Position numbers and translations under genes: made by a program
Notes under the pieces: generated by a model
Database searches by the model: none
Told to the model about the DNA's origin: nothing
What the model saw: only the letters and a program-made list of their open reading frames with translations
Part shown: piece by piece, positions 1-11,827 of the stretch
Layout of the letters: each line of letters begins with the position of its first letter
Numbering within the stretch: position 1 is the stretch's first letter
NCBI GenBank assembly: GCA_013397435.1
Contig: VZRG01002592.1
Location: forward strand, 29,781-93,780
Direction: 5' to 3'
Length of the DNA: 64,000 nucleotides
Origin: Erythrocercus mccallii
Lineage: Eukaryota; Chordata; Aves; Passeriformes; Dicruridae

Positions 1-1171
1 TTTTTGGTTTTTATATAGCATTTATCACTCTTAGATTTCACAGCATTTTTCAAGCAAATAGAAGAATCTCTGACAAAACCACATTCCCATCATCACTGAA
101 CAGTTCACTCAAAAATTAAACACTTTACAAAATTGGGTCAGAGTCAATATAACATTGTTCAGAAGAAAAATGGGATAAAAGCTCTCACAATTCAACACAC
201 TACATTTTGACATTGTTTGAAATAAGCTATTTCTTTCTTTTTTTGATCTTTCTTCTGAAATTACTTTCCATTTCTGTGTTTTAGTATTACATAACACACC
301 ATACAATACCATTTCATAACATCCCACATAACAATACAAATGATGAAATGTCAGTTGGAATGTTTCAAATGTGTGTAATGATATAAACCAGACTTTTCTC
401 TTGAAGAGAAATTAACAATTTCAGTTCTCCTCTCAAACCATACACAGCTGAAATTGTCAATTCTGTCAGCTTTCATTAAGTTGTAATTACATCTTCTGGA
501 TAACCAGAAAAACTGTACTTATTCTTGTTTTACAAATGAGAAATATGAGTTATGAAGAAGAAAGGAACTAAAGCTCAGAAAATAAATGTTGACAGATCTG
601 GAGATAGAAACTGTAGTTCTGAATAGAGCTAAATATCCAGAGGTTATCTTTGCAGACAGACTCTTTTTTGTCCAAATTTCAAATATTTTTCTTTCAACTC
701 ATAGCAATAAAATCAATATCTATTAATTTATCTATATATTTTTTTTTATTCCATACCTCACTAAATGGATAAAATCCAGAACCTCCAGCAGCCAAAAGTT
801 TGAAATATGGATCTATTATGTCTAAGAATGAAAGTGTGGATAAATTCTTTCTGGAACAAAGCGTATTTGCACAACAGAAACTAAGATAACTACAAGGTTT
901 TCATGTTGATGCATGAGCATTTTTAAGTGAAAACCAATTCAATCTGAATATTTCCAACTATATTCCTAAATTTTAGTACTTTATTTCCTGCAGGATTTAA
1001 AATCATACTTCTCTTTCTTGTGCTAAGAAATTAGATTATCAATTGAAATATACAGTAGGAGCTGATTTGAAGGTGATCTAGCAATTGCAGCAGTAAAATT
1101 CTGGCATACAGTGATCTGATACTATAAGCTTATCACATTTTACAAAAACTGCAGAAAAGAACCAGGCAGTT
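1..1171. other. AT-rich single-copy DNA, no gene seen
   Basis: Low-complexity A/T runs and ordinary unique sequence. The only open frames are short and lack any recognisable protein motif. No repeat family, promoter or RNA gene was recognised. Confidence 0.5.
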
Positions 1172-1641
1172 TTGGTGGGTGACAGGTTGATCATGTGATG
1201 TGCCCCTGTAGCCAAGAGGGACAACGGGATCCTGGGGATGTCTTTTATGAGGAAACACTGAAGGAGCTGGGTCCGTTCAGTCTGGAGAAGGGACGACTGA
1301 TAGGGCATCTCATCCATGCATTTAAATATCTCAAAGGCAAGTACCGAGGTGATGGTGCCAGACTTCTCCATGGTGCTCAGTGGCAGGATGAGGAACAATG
1401 GCTATAAAATTCAACACAAACACGTCAACCTCAACATGAGAAAGAACTTTCTTATGTTGAGGCTGTCAGAGCACTGGAATGGCTGCCCAGGAAAGTCATG
1501 GAGTCCCCCTCCCTGGAGATATTCAAACCCACCTGGATGTGTTCCTGGATCACTGGCTCAGGGGGACCCTGCCTTGACAGGGAGTTGAATTGAATGATTT
1601 CCAGAAATCCTTTCTTACTGTAACAATTCTGTGATTATGTG
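1172..1641 (+). mobile_element. CR1 LINE fragment, 3' end, internally deleted
   Basis: The stretch follows the 3' part of the avian CR1 non-LTR retrotransposon in sense orientation. It has a piece resembling 'tgtagccaagaggg...cctgggg', then the 'gagctgggt.cgttcagtctggagaag' segment, the 'catttaaatatctcaaagg' segment and the 'gagcactggaatggctgccca' segment. It ends in the 'attctgtgattatgtg' tail typical of CR1. Compared with the usual CR1 order, about 150 bases seem to be missing at about 1240, where 'cctggggatg' runs straight into 'tcttttatgagg'. Short open frames here, on both strands, are decayed CR1 or its antisense and not genes. CR1 copies are normally 5'-truncated, as here. Family identity is secure; the subfamily is not assigned. 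Confidence 0.93.
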
Positions 1642-4600
1642 AAAATCAAGGAAAGTAAATCAAGAACAATAAAGAGGGGTCCTCAACATACAAAGAATTT
1701 AGTTGAGAAGACTGCTGCATAAATCTTAAAGAAATTTTTGATCTCATATATTAATGAGAAGATTCAGATTTTCAGCAGTAAACTATGATACCAACACTTA
1801 ACTTAGGTTTCCTTCTTTTGTTATTTCATTATTGTAAAAAACCAAGACATTTAGAATGACTTTTTAAAAGAAAAAGTTAAATTTTGTCTTTGAAAAACCT
1901 ATGCAAAAAACTGTATTTGAAAACATCTCTTTCAATTTTTTTCCTTAAAAATGTTGAATAGATGAATGAAAAGCACATTTACTTCAATCAAAAATGAGTT
2001 TTTAACATTTCACTTTGTCAAAATTTTCGGGCAAAAACTATACCTGGCTCACTAAATATATTTTTTTCCTTTCATAAATTTTATCTAAATATTACTAAAC
2101 AAAAATCCATTACTTTAATTTTTTTTTAATTTTCATTCCATCTTTCTAGTCTTATATGTTCTCTAAAATGTCTAAACTGAAGAGGAACAAATCTATCATT
2201 CCTTTAATTTTAAATTGTATATAGCCTACACTTTTTAGGCACGTTTCAGCAGTAGGAATCTACGCTGAATGCATGCAGAGAATTTTATATTAATGTTTAT
2301 TGCATATCTATGACAGACTATGTCTACTGCGTGTAGAGTCCATGTAAGGGTTCAGATGTTAATCTGATGTTGCTCTTAGTCCTGCAGATATGTAGATTCT
2401 GTTTATAAAGTGTGGCTTGCTTATACAAAGTGTGGAAAAAGACCTTTGAGAGGTTATGGCGTAGACCTCAGTATGTGTAATTTCTGATGAATATACTACA
2501 TGTTTGTGGATGTAAATTTGAGGTGTGAAGGGACAGATTTCATTTTGAATTCTATGTATTTGAGTAAAGGATTTTCCAGCAATTATTTTTTGTTCATCTT
2601 CATGTACTGTGTAAAGAATGTTGGCAGGGTATTGCTTTACACCTACATTTTCATTGTTGCACAAAGAAAAAGGAAAAAAAAGAAAATAGATTTTGTCCTT
2701 TAGATGACAATAGGCTCCCTGTGTTAGAAAGAAGCATTAAATCCATCCATTTTAAAACCTGTCTTTACACATGATGCAGGTGATATTTACAGTCTAAAGA
2801 GTGATGACATTTATGGAAGAAAGACGTTTTAACCACAGATCAAACCCCTGTGCTGGAAGATATTCTTCCATTCTGAACTCCCTACAGATTGTATCCAGAC
2901 TGCCTAAATTCAATTTCAGTGCCAATCCTCTTCTGTACAACAGGTATACAAGCTTGAAAACAGGCATAGCCTTTTGAATACTGAAAAGATAGTGGTGTTC
3001 ATAGGGAAGACTTAATTCACCCTCCGGCTCAGATACCCCCAGTCCTTCAACGTTTTTCCATGCAGCATTCAGAAACATGGATGTTCCTGCTCTCCTTTGA
3101 TAATGGGAAAAAGTGAATATCACAGCCAAGAGTTTTGAATTAGTTGTATGACATTGGCATTTGGAGGCTTGCAAATGTCTGAACAGGCTAGTGATATTCC
3201 TTGCTTTTAATCATAATTTATCTTGCAGACTGCCTGACAAATATAAGATTATTTTTCGTGTCAAAATGCCCATACAAAGTAAATTAGTCCCAGATATATT
3301 AAGCATGTATGTACTTCTAACATATGATCTAGGAGTACAGTTGAAATTTCATTTTTAGCATCTCTCACCTTTTCCCTCTTTTCTTCAGCTCATCCCCTGG
3401 AATCAGTTTTGATTCAGCAGAGTGGCTTAATTCCTGAGATTTCTGGCAATGCCACCTCTATTCTGTCTAGCTTGTAAGAGGTGAATAATAGAAAAAAATA
3501 GAACACAAGGATTTGAGTAGTTGAGTGCTCTGAAGTCTGAAAATCCACACTGTACCATGTCTTTGAGTGTGTTCACCACTGGATATTAAGGTATTTAGGA
3601 GACAGACCTTGCTTTCTAAATTACTTTCTTGCATGGCTATGTTGCTACTCAGGGGTGTGAGACACTCTGCTTATGCAATCTGTCAAAGGCAAGGTCTGAG
3701 CTGTTGTAGGCCTTCCCTCACTGAATGCTGTTCTGAGGCAAGAAAGGTCTCACCACAGAAATTACACTGCTGACAGAGTCCTAAATTTAAGTGCATTAAA
3801 AGAGGAGAACAGTATCAATCTGTGGCATTCTTTAAAAAATATCTGAAGTGGTGTAAAGAATGAGATGAAGCTCCATGATTTTTCACTAAGGTAATTCTTC
3901 ATCACTGCCTCTTTATTTTATCATCTTTCTTACCTATATGGTCTTCTTACAGAGACTTACTGTGTAAAATATCACAGACTGAAAGTCAAGTGAGCAAGAC
4001 AAGCTAAGGATCTTTCAGTTGTTGGAGGAAGGAAATAGTAACATCCATAAAGTTTTTCATCCATTTTTAAATAAATTTCTAAATTAAATAATTTTCTGGA
4101 GGCATCCCATCAGCTCCACTGACCATAGGTGGGAGTAGTCTTCTCTTTGTTAATGCTGGGTATATATAACTTTGATGACTAAATTTAGGTAAGATGAAGT
4201 GTGCCTTCAAGAAACTTCATGATAATTCTATAAACTGTATCCTTTTGTGCTCCTTCTATTCCCTGCTGCTTCTTTTCTTCACTTGTCACTTCTCATTTCC
4301 ATGTCAGGTATCTAAACTTAGACAGTAAAGTCTTTGAAGCAGAAACCAGGCTTAAATGTTTGTCTCAATACTAAATAACCAACTTAATCTACTAGTAGGA
4401 CAGGCAGCTGTAGAGTGCCTAAGAGACGATAAAGAAATTATGTCTATATTATTAATTTTTTATTAGAAAATATGCTCTTTTTCCATTAAATCAGAAACAA
4501 ACAAAACCCTCCCCATAATTAGTCAATTGTACATTTTTTACACTGAGTGGAGATTTTGTGGATTTTTGTAGTATAAAATAATAGTTTATATAGATAACAG

Positions 4601-6894
4601 TAAGCAATAAAGGATTCCTGATCCTGACAGCTCACCAAAACACCCCACTACAACAGAATGAAACCAGCAAACATGGAATCATTAGGAAAAATAGATTGAG
4701 ACAACTTGAGATAATGAAAATTAGTAAAACCTAAGTAGTTTGCAAGATTATAATTAAATTGTTGTTACTGTTGAAACTTTGACACAAGAAATATTTTTTC
4801 CTCCACAACAATTAGATCTTAACTAATAATTGTAAGACTAATTAGTTTTCAATTACACTAACAATAAATTCTTGGGTTTATAGGAGATAGATATAAAGAA
4901 GATATGACCTTTTCAGTGCTCAGCTTTTCTTTAGGTTAACTGAAAGTGTTGCTATAAACAAAACTGTGATTTCAGCATAGGTCATCACTGTAGTATTTAC
5001 CTGCAAAATCTGAGAAAATTCAGCAAATATCCAAAACTATTGAAAACCTGAAATAATTGTAAGGTCTTATAGTGTACTTAGTTCCCCTCTCCACCCTACC
5101 CCCAGTATTATTTTTACTGTAAGATTTATCAGAGACCAGTAAAGACCTGCCCTTGGTTCAGATAACATCTGAATATGAATCTAAATGTCTGCTTTTTGTC
5201 TATCAGGCACCTTTATATCAACATCTTATATCCAGAAAATACCTTGAGGACATAGACTTTGTTTAAAGAGCAAGAGACGAAACAACAACATATTTATAAA
5301 GAAAAAGTTTTGTCACTTTTCTCTCTGAATACTGAATTATTAAATAATTAAGATTGTTATGGCTCTGAAAATAGTATTTTTATTCATGTAAAGGAAGTCC
5401 CACACAACCCTCCAAATCCATTTTCACATATCATTTCTGCACAAGGCAATGAGTTTTAGACCACACTGGCCATGTATTTTAGAAGGAGAGTTCAGAATGA
5501 TTATCTCAGCAGTAGCTACCATGGCTTTACATGCCAACATTTAGGTGAAAAGAACTCTAACTGAAATAGAGTCCTCTCCTGGATTCTCAGTTGGACTTAA
5601 GAGGCAAGGAAAGCTACTTCAACCGTAAACGGGCCCAGATAATGGTATCAGGTCTAGACATCAGGAAGAATATTTCCACCAGAACACAGAAAGTTAGTGA
5701 CCTTCTGTGAGGTTTGGATTCCAGACATCTCAGGTAAAGTACATAAGTTTTGTCTGCTTACTGGAAAGTACATGTTTTTTCCTCTACAAGTGTGCTTCTA
5801 TTTTGTCTTCCAAACATCCTCCTGGCATTTCTTGCTGCCAGGGATCACAAATATGGAGTTAGGGAGGTATTTTGGTAAGGCTCAGAAATCCCATAACAAG
5901 CACACAATTTGACTTCCTAATCAAAAGACAACAAATTTTACCAAGAAATTCTTGCATGAAGCCTTATCCTGGATGGCTATAGGCAGTCTTTTAGAAAGAC
6001 ATCTAGCTCACATTATCACCAATATTCCCTGAGGCTCCCCAGTGATTTTCACATATCTGACCCCGCAAAATATCAGCAGGCCTTTGGAAAATTATCAGAC
6101 AGTACTTTCAAACCTAGATGCTTGCAGTGTGATTATAGGTTCCAAAACAGTGATTCAGACAGCAAGCAAGAGAGCAGATCCACCCGTATTGTCTGAAAGT
6201 CTCACAATAGAAATATTCTTACAGAGTCTCTTCTTTGAACAACAAGAGGTATAATTTAGAATGTAGCACTGCCAGGAAGGCAAATGATTAAAAACTAATT
6301 GTTTTTCACATTACAGAGAACACACATGATTGTTCCAGTGTCAGTGTCTCTCAGAAAACATTCTAGACAAACATTCTTTATTATGTGCAGCAATAATAAC
6401 AGTAATGACACATTTTGTCTGGGCAATGACATCCATCCTGATAAACCAAAGTGCTTTCAAATTTTGGTAATCTGTTTCTTTCGATGACTGACCTAGACCC
6501 TGGATATTTGGATAAAAAATTGTGATCTTAACTTGCAAAGAATTGAGAAATTCTAACTTTGCTTTTACAAAAACTTGTCAAGGCTTACTTGTCTTCTTCT
6601 GTCTGACATGGATGCTTAAAATCATTTAACATCCAAACCACCTAGGATTGGAAGAGACAGATTGTTGAGTACCAAATTGGTTCAGCTTCTAGTTTTAGTA
6701 CAGTATGACTATTTTAATTACTACTGTCAGGGGTTATTCACAGCTTTGCTACTGTGATATACAATAATCACTGTTATTAATTTGGCAATGAATTCTTATT
6801 CAACTTAGTGTTTTAATTCTTGTTTCTGCAATGTGAGTGTTAAAATTTTAATACAACTAACGGCAACATGAAATATAATGATAATAATAATGAC
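1642..6894. other. Unique AT-rich DNA, no gene recognised
   Basis: Five kilobases with no repeat family I recognise. The longest open frame is 126 codons at 2794-3174 on the minus strand; it has no signal peptide, repeat or known motif and I do not call it a gene. Its surroundings are slightly less AT-rich than the flanks, so a conserved noncoding element is possible but cannot be judged from one sequence. Confidence 0.5.
6889..6894. repeat. Left target-site duplication of solo LTR (AATGAC)
   Basis: The six bases AATGAC sit directly before the TG end of the 6895-7295 element and recur exactly after its CA end at 7296-7301. A 6-bp duplication is the integration footprint known for class II (ERVK/beta-like) retroviruses. 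Confidence 0.85.
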
Positions 6895-7295
6895 TGCTTC
6901 AAATTCCCGCACCCCGAAAGGGACCAGCCCTAGCTAGCCATGGCCCTCGGGGGGAAATATTGGGCAAAGACAAAGGCAAAAGATGAAAAGCGCTCTTCTT
7001 CCTTCCTGGGATACAGTCCCACCATTTATTGCAGAACTTACTCCATGTGTCCAAACAGGGGAAAAGAGGCAAAGTCACCTGGGTCAGGCAGTTTTGTGCC
7101 CTCGGTCAAGGAGGGGAAGGGGAGGGGGTCTGCCGGCCAGTGGTGGTTGACCCAGGGAGAGGTGACACCTGGGGGTCAGGTTTACCGGGGAAGCAGGGGA
7201 TTGTGGGGAGGGTACAGCATGTGCTTGTGTGTGAATAGCAAGAGGAAAACACCCAGTGCAAAATACAAAAATGAACTAGCTAGTGCAATACAACA
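6895..7295 (-). mobile_element. Solo LTR of an endogenous retrovirus, class II (ERVK)-like
   Basis: A 401-bp block, clearly richer in G+C and CpG than its surroundings. On the minus strand it begins TGTTGTATTG and ends GAAGCA, so it has the canonical TG...CA ends. It is flanked by a perfect 6-bp direct repeat AATGAC. A minus-strand AATAAA signal at 7030-7025 lies about 130 bp from the 3' end, as expected for an LTR polyadenylation signal; I could not find a clear TATA box. No gag, pol or env is present, so this is a solo LTR left by LTR-LTR recombination. Orientation follows from the polyadenylation signal. The class is inferred from the duplication length. Open frames at 6940-7320 are incidental. 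Confidence 0.85.
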
Positions 7296-7301
7296 AATGA
7301 C
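7296..7301. repeat. Right target-site duplication of solo LTR (AATGAC)
   Basis: Exact second copy of the 6-bp sequence found at 6889-6894, directly after the CA terminus of the LTR. No mismatch has built up, which suggests a fairly young insertion. Confidence 0.85.
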
Positions 7302-10300
7302 ATTCTATGGAGGAACATAGTTCATTACAGAATCCTAAGATAGTCTCTTTCAATAGGAGTTCCTAGCAATCCAAAAAGCAAGCATGTCCTCAACTTATGA
7401 TAAAGAAATAACCAGATTTGGGCAGTATCATAATGTTTTGAAATGCCAGTGACAAACTTCCCTTAATTTCAGCAATGCAACACTATTCTTTAATAACATA
7501 AACGGTCAATTATATTTGGAAAAAAAAAGGAACTGAAATTAAATTTATAATCAAGGTGGTATATACTTTCTGTAGGTGAACAAAGCTAGTCAACTGTGTG
7601 TTTTACCTCATCTATTTAGCTGTGTAAACACAAGATGGTGAGTCCAAGTTGGTCATACAGGCTCTCTTTATTTGTCATGGAAGCACTCCCTCCCAAGAAA
7701 ACTCTTTGTGAGCTGAAACATTTCTGAAAGCTTCTTCCTCTACTGATTTGTTAATGACAGAGCCTACATACACACATCTCAATTCTGCAGAAGAAAAGTT
7801 ACAGAAAACAACTTGAAAGCCTTGTCTTGAGTGATTATATACTCTCAAGGGGATTTAGCAAGTGTCTGTATAATTCTTATTTTTTTATTTAATTTTTGGT
7901 TTTCTATTTTGAGGCAAAATAATACAAAAAGTTATGTGTTACTTGTGCACCTGAGGGGTCTGAAATAATTGATGGGATTGAGGCAATGGAATGAAGGGTT
8001 TTCAGCTAAACCCAATGAAGTTACAAGGGCAGAGACCTCTAGGGGTGATTGCCATCTGAAATATCCATCTCCTATACCACTTTGGTTCTTTTTTTTTTCC
8101 CATTAAAGTACTGCACTAGCCCACATCTGAGATTAGAAAGGACAAGAAAATCTAGCAATTTGACAGTTCAAGGAATGAGAACATTTCAGATGTTGTAACA
8201 TTTGATCTGAGAAAGTGTATTCAAGGCAAGGCTCCTGTAAAATAGATTTTCTAGGTGCACATTGATAGACAGACTAGGTGAAAATGAACAGACATTGTTA
8301 AGTGAGAACTGTGTCTCAGGTGTCTTGATCCATAGTTTCATCCCTCTGTGTCGAGATGCAAACGTGTTGTTTTCATTTGATGCTGCGATCTTCTTTCCAA
8401 ATTAGTTTGGTAATTTGGTTAACAACTACACCTAATTTTGTCAAGGAACAGCTATACCTCAGTTTGGAGTTTTGAAGTACAGTGCAGGTTTGAGCCTACC
8501 CTACCAGGAGTACCAAACAACATGAACTAACGCATACCAGTAGTCCTATTTCTCTTATTCCACATGCTTAAATTTAAGAGTTTTTAAGGTCACAATCAAA
8601 ATCACTTTTTCCCAGGTAGTCTGGAAGACTGTACTTGAAAAAGAGGCTGAATTTTGCCTTAGGTGTTTTTCCAGCCTCAGCCCTTCTACAATGCATTAGA
8701 GGAATATAGGCAAGGAGTAAGACACAAGCTGAAAAAATCAGTAAAGGAGAAGGAATAATTACTTTGAAATTTTTAGTCTTCAAAATTTCTAAAACATGAA
8801 AGACTTAGTCAAGAAATGTAGTTGATTTATACCTATACTAGCTGGGTTTAAGAAAAAATGGATTTAAAAAAATATAAGATATAATAAAATTATTTCATTA
8901 GATAATCTTTGGTTTTTTGCTAACATTTATGGATTCTAAATTTTTTGCTAAATACCTTGTTGTTTCAGCTTGAATATAGACTGTGAAATGTAGAATTTAA
9001 GTTAGTTAAATGCAGTGAAGCCTCCAAAACATCCCTGACAGGGTATTGAATGGAATTAACAAGTGCATGTACAAATTACATCTTATTATTCAGCAGATGA
9101 ATTTTTGCAAGGTTGAATTTTCAGTTATCAAGGTTATCCAACTTTCTGCCTAGACTATTTGTGAGGGAGATATAGAACTGCTATTCTCCAGGGATTAAAA
9201 CTTTCCTAATGAAAGAGACATCTCCTCTAAACTCAAGCAACATGAGAATGTTGTGATCTCAGGTTATCTTGGTGCAGAGATGAGTCTGAGATTACAAAAG
9301 AGAATGTAATTAGGAAAACCTCTTTTTATGGTTGTACATAACCACAAGGAATAAACTAATTCTGTTTGAAACTCATAACTCAATTTGGGAAGAAAACATT
9401 AGCTAAAATAAATAAAAAACAAATGAGAAACAATCTACGTGTTGGTTTGAAGGCATAGAATTTCATCACTTCCTGCAGGAAGGACTCATCTATTTTGGCA
9501 ATCAATAGACTGGCCTCCTATGGCAGATAGTTTGAAACTAGATACCTAAAAATTTGAGAATCAGATTAATTTGGGGGTACCCAGACACAGTTATCCTATG
9601 GGAAGCCTTGACAAATCGAAGAGCTATCCTAAAATGACAGTGAGAAAAAATCACAGTATCCTACACTTAATTTGGTTTCCTCTTATGTTTGTGTGTTATG
9701 AATTCTAAAGGAGAAATTGAATAGAGTGATGCTACAGTAATTTTATGCAATTATCTTTAAAAAACATAGCTTGTATGACTAGACAAGCCGAACCATGGAT
9801 TGTCTAAAAAAAGAGGAGACAAAGCAAGACTTTGGATTATAGTCTAAGAATCAACTAAATAGCTTAAGTTATACCATTTGCAGATGCACTGAGTTCTGTA
9901 GTTGGCTGGTCCCTCAGATCTCTTTGATCATTATCTTTAATTATGTGATGAGATGATGTGAGTTTCGCTAAAGTTATGACCAGAATAGAAAATGCACCTT
10001 TGAGAGGACACCAAGAATATGAAGCGACTATAACTGCAAAATTATTTTTTCTTCTCATACCCATGCTCTTTGCTCCTGGGCACACTATTTATGATCATAG
10101 TTAACAAAACAGAAATATATGTAGTTAAAGTCTGCTGAAGAGAGAGGTTCCCATGAAAATATGTTCTAGAATTATGTGATTTCAGAAACTAGTACCCAAC
10201 ATACTGATAGAGCTAAGACATTAATTTAAATATTCACCAGAAGCTGGAAATAACCCAAACCATCTTTACTCTGAATCATTTCATAAACATGCAGTAACAT

Positions 10301-11633
10301 GGAGAACTTCAGAAAAATAATGTCCTCAACAAAATCAATTTGATCAGAAAGATCCAGAACTGCTTATGACCTGGCTAAATAAAAACCCAAAATTTAGTAA
10401 ATATGGTGAAGACACAGGGCTACAGTTTAGGAGACGGTGTTAAGAGAGTAAACTCTTGCAATTTTGATGCAGGAATTCTCCACAGCATAAATTAACTTGA
10501 GAAAATAATCTTAGCCTTTCCTCTGAAAGAGGATTCAGATGCATACCCATTTTATTTAGAATCATTTTATGCTTATAACTTACATGGCTAAAAAAATGCA
10601 ATAATTCAAGTTCCTTTTAAAAAGACATATTTGAGGAAAATTTGATTGCTCAGCATGGTGTTCTAAAGTTCTTTTTTTTCAGTCTGTTTAAAAAAAGCTT
10701 ATATTACTTATTTCGATTAAACATCATCAGATAGGTCTTGTTCAGACTTGACTAAAAAAAGTCATCAGTCTGTGGCATTAAACACAGATGGAGGGCAGAG
10801 TAACAACGTGTTACAGCATGTAACAAAATGTTTAAACACTTAAATTCAAACTCTGAACTTTGTGATGTTTGGAAAAGTAAGCTTGGCTAAAAATGTAGAC
10901 ACAGATATTCCCTAACTGGTAAAAATGCTAATCAAAAATGCAGTGCAGGTTCCAGCACATAGGTAATTCCCACATATTAATTTGTTTATAAATATGTAGG
11001 TTCTTAGATATGAGGGTCAGAAGGATGTGATATAATCTTACCAAGCTACACTTGCAAGACTATTTCTTCTCTTAAAAAGTGGTCAGAAATTACTGGTCAG
11101 AAATGCACCTTTCATTTGTCCACTAAATTTATAATCTTTTTTATTTGTATTTAGGCAAATTAATATCTTTTGAGATGCTGTAGTGAGTGTAGAAATGTGA
11201 GTGTGTGAAAAGACAAGTATGGAAAGATCCTGTGTGTCAGCATAGAAGAGGGATGAGTAGTTTTGTATGTGTAAGGAGGTCTGTGACAAGTTTATGGGTG
11301 AAACCTGAGGGGTAAGCTGTTTTTATATGACAGTTTGCTCATGCACAAACCCCACTTTTTATCTGTGTTAGTCTGTGAGCACAAGAGAGTGGGATGGTGT
11401 GCATGTACTCTACAGAAAAAGGAAGAAACAGCGCAGGTGACAGAAGGATACATGTAAACATGTGTGCACAGACACACACTTTGCCCTAGGCAAGTTTAGC
11501 TCTTAGCTGGAAACTTCAGAAATTGACTTTACTGGGATTTGAGAGAGATCTCAGATGAACTAAATTTGTCTGCTTTCTTTCCCCACTAGTGCAGCCAAAA
11601 TGGATTCTCAGTCTAATAAGGTTTGACAAGACC
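7302..11633. other. Unique AT-rich DNA, no gene recognised
   Basis: No repeat family, RNA gene or plausible coding exon was found. Open frames are at most about 73 codons and without features. Homopolymer A and T runs of 7-10 bases are frequent. Confidence 0.5.
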
Positions 11634-11654
11634 TGGCACTGGAGGCAAGTGCCA
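11634..11654. other. Short perfect inverted repeat (hairpin)
   Basis: TGGCACT and AGTGCCA form a perfect 7-bp stem around a 7-base loop. The right arm also resembles a nuclear factor I half-site (GCCAA). It lies 57 bases before a near-consensus X-box. A 7-bp stem can arise by chance in 64 kb, so function is uncertain. Confidence 0.4.
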
Positions 11655-11710
11655 AGGAGTCCAGCTAGTCAAAAGTGTTAGAGACACCATGGGCACTTGA
11701 GGATAGAGGT

Positions 11711-11724
11711 GTTGCCATGGGAAC
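11711..11724 (+). promoter_or_regulatory. Candidate RFX-factor X-box
   Basis: GTTGCCATGGGAAC matches 13 of 14 bases of the palindromic high-affinity X-box GTTGCCATGGCAAC. Regulatory factor X proteins, which drive ciliary and some immune genes, bind such sites. A TTTAAG stretch follows at 11763-11768 and a strong splice-donor match at 11819-11827. Together these could mark a small promoter and first exon on the plus strand. The motif match is seen directly; promoter activity is inference. Confidence 0.4.
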
Positions 11725-11818
11725 AGAAGGAGATACTCCATGGTGGCTGGTTAGGAGGTTTGTTTAAGAGGGAGCCAAGCAGCTGCAGCCTTGCAACCAC
11801 CCTATACTTGAACAACGG

Positions 11819-11827
11819 TAGGTAAGT
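11819..11827 (+). other. Strong 5' splice-site match (TAG|GTAAGT)
   Basis: TAG|GTAAGT is a near-perfect match to the vertebrate donor consensus, with the exon end at 11821. It lies about 100 bp downstream of the X-box candidate. No open frame of note precedes it, so any transcript starting here would most likely be noncoding or begin with an untranslated exon. Confidence 0.3.

Noticed and set aside
2794..3174. 126-codon minus-strand frame, among the longest outside repeats
   Set aside because: No domain, signal peptide, codon bias or splice context that supports a gene; such lengths occur by chance.
11594..11602. CArG-like box (CCAAAATGG) for SRF
   Set aside because: Only five A/T bases between CC and GG; the consensus needs six.
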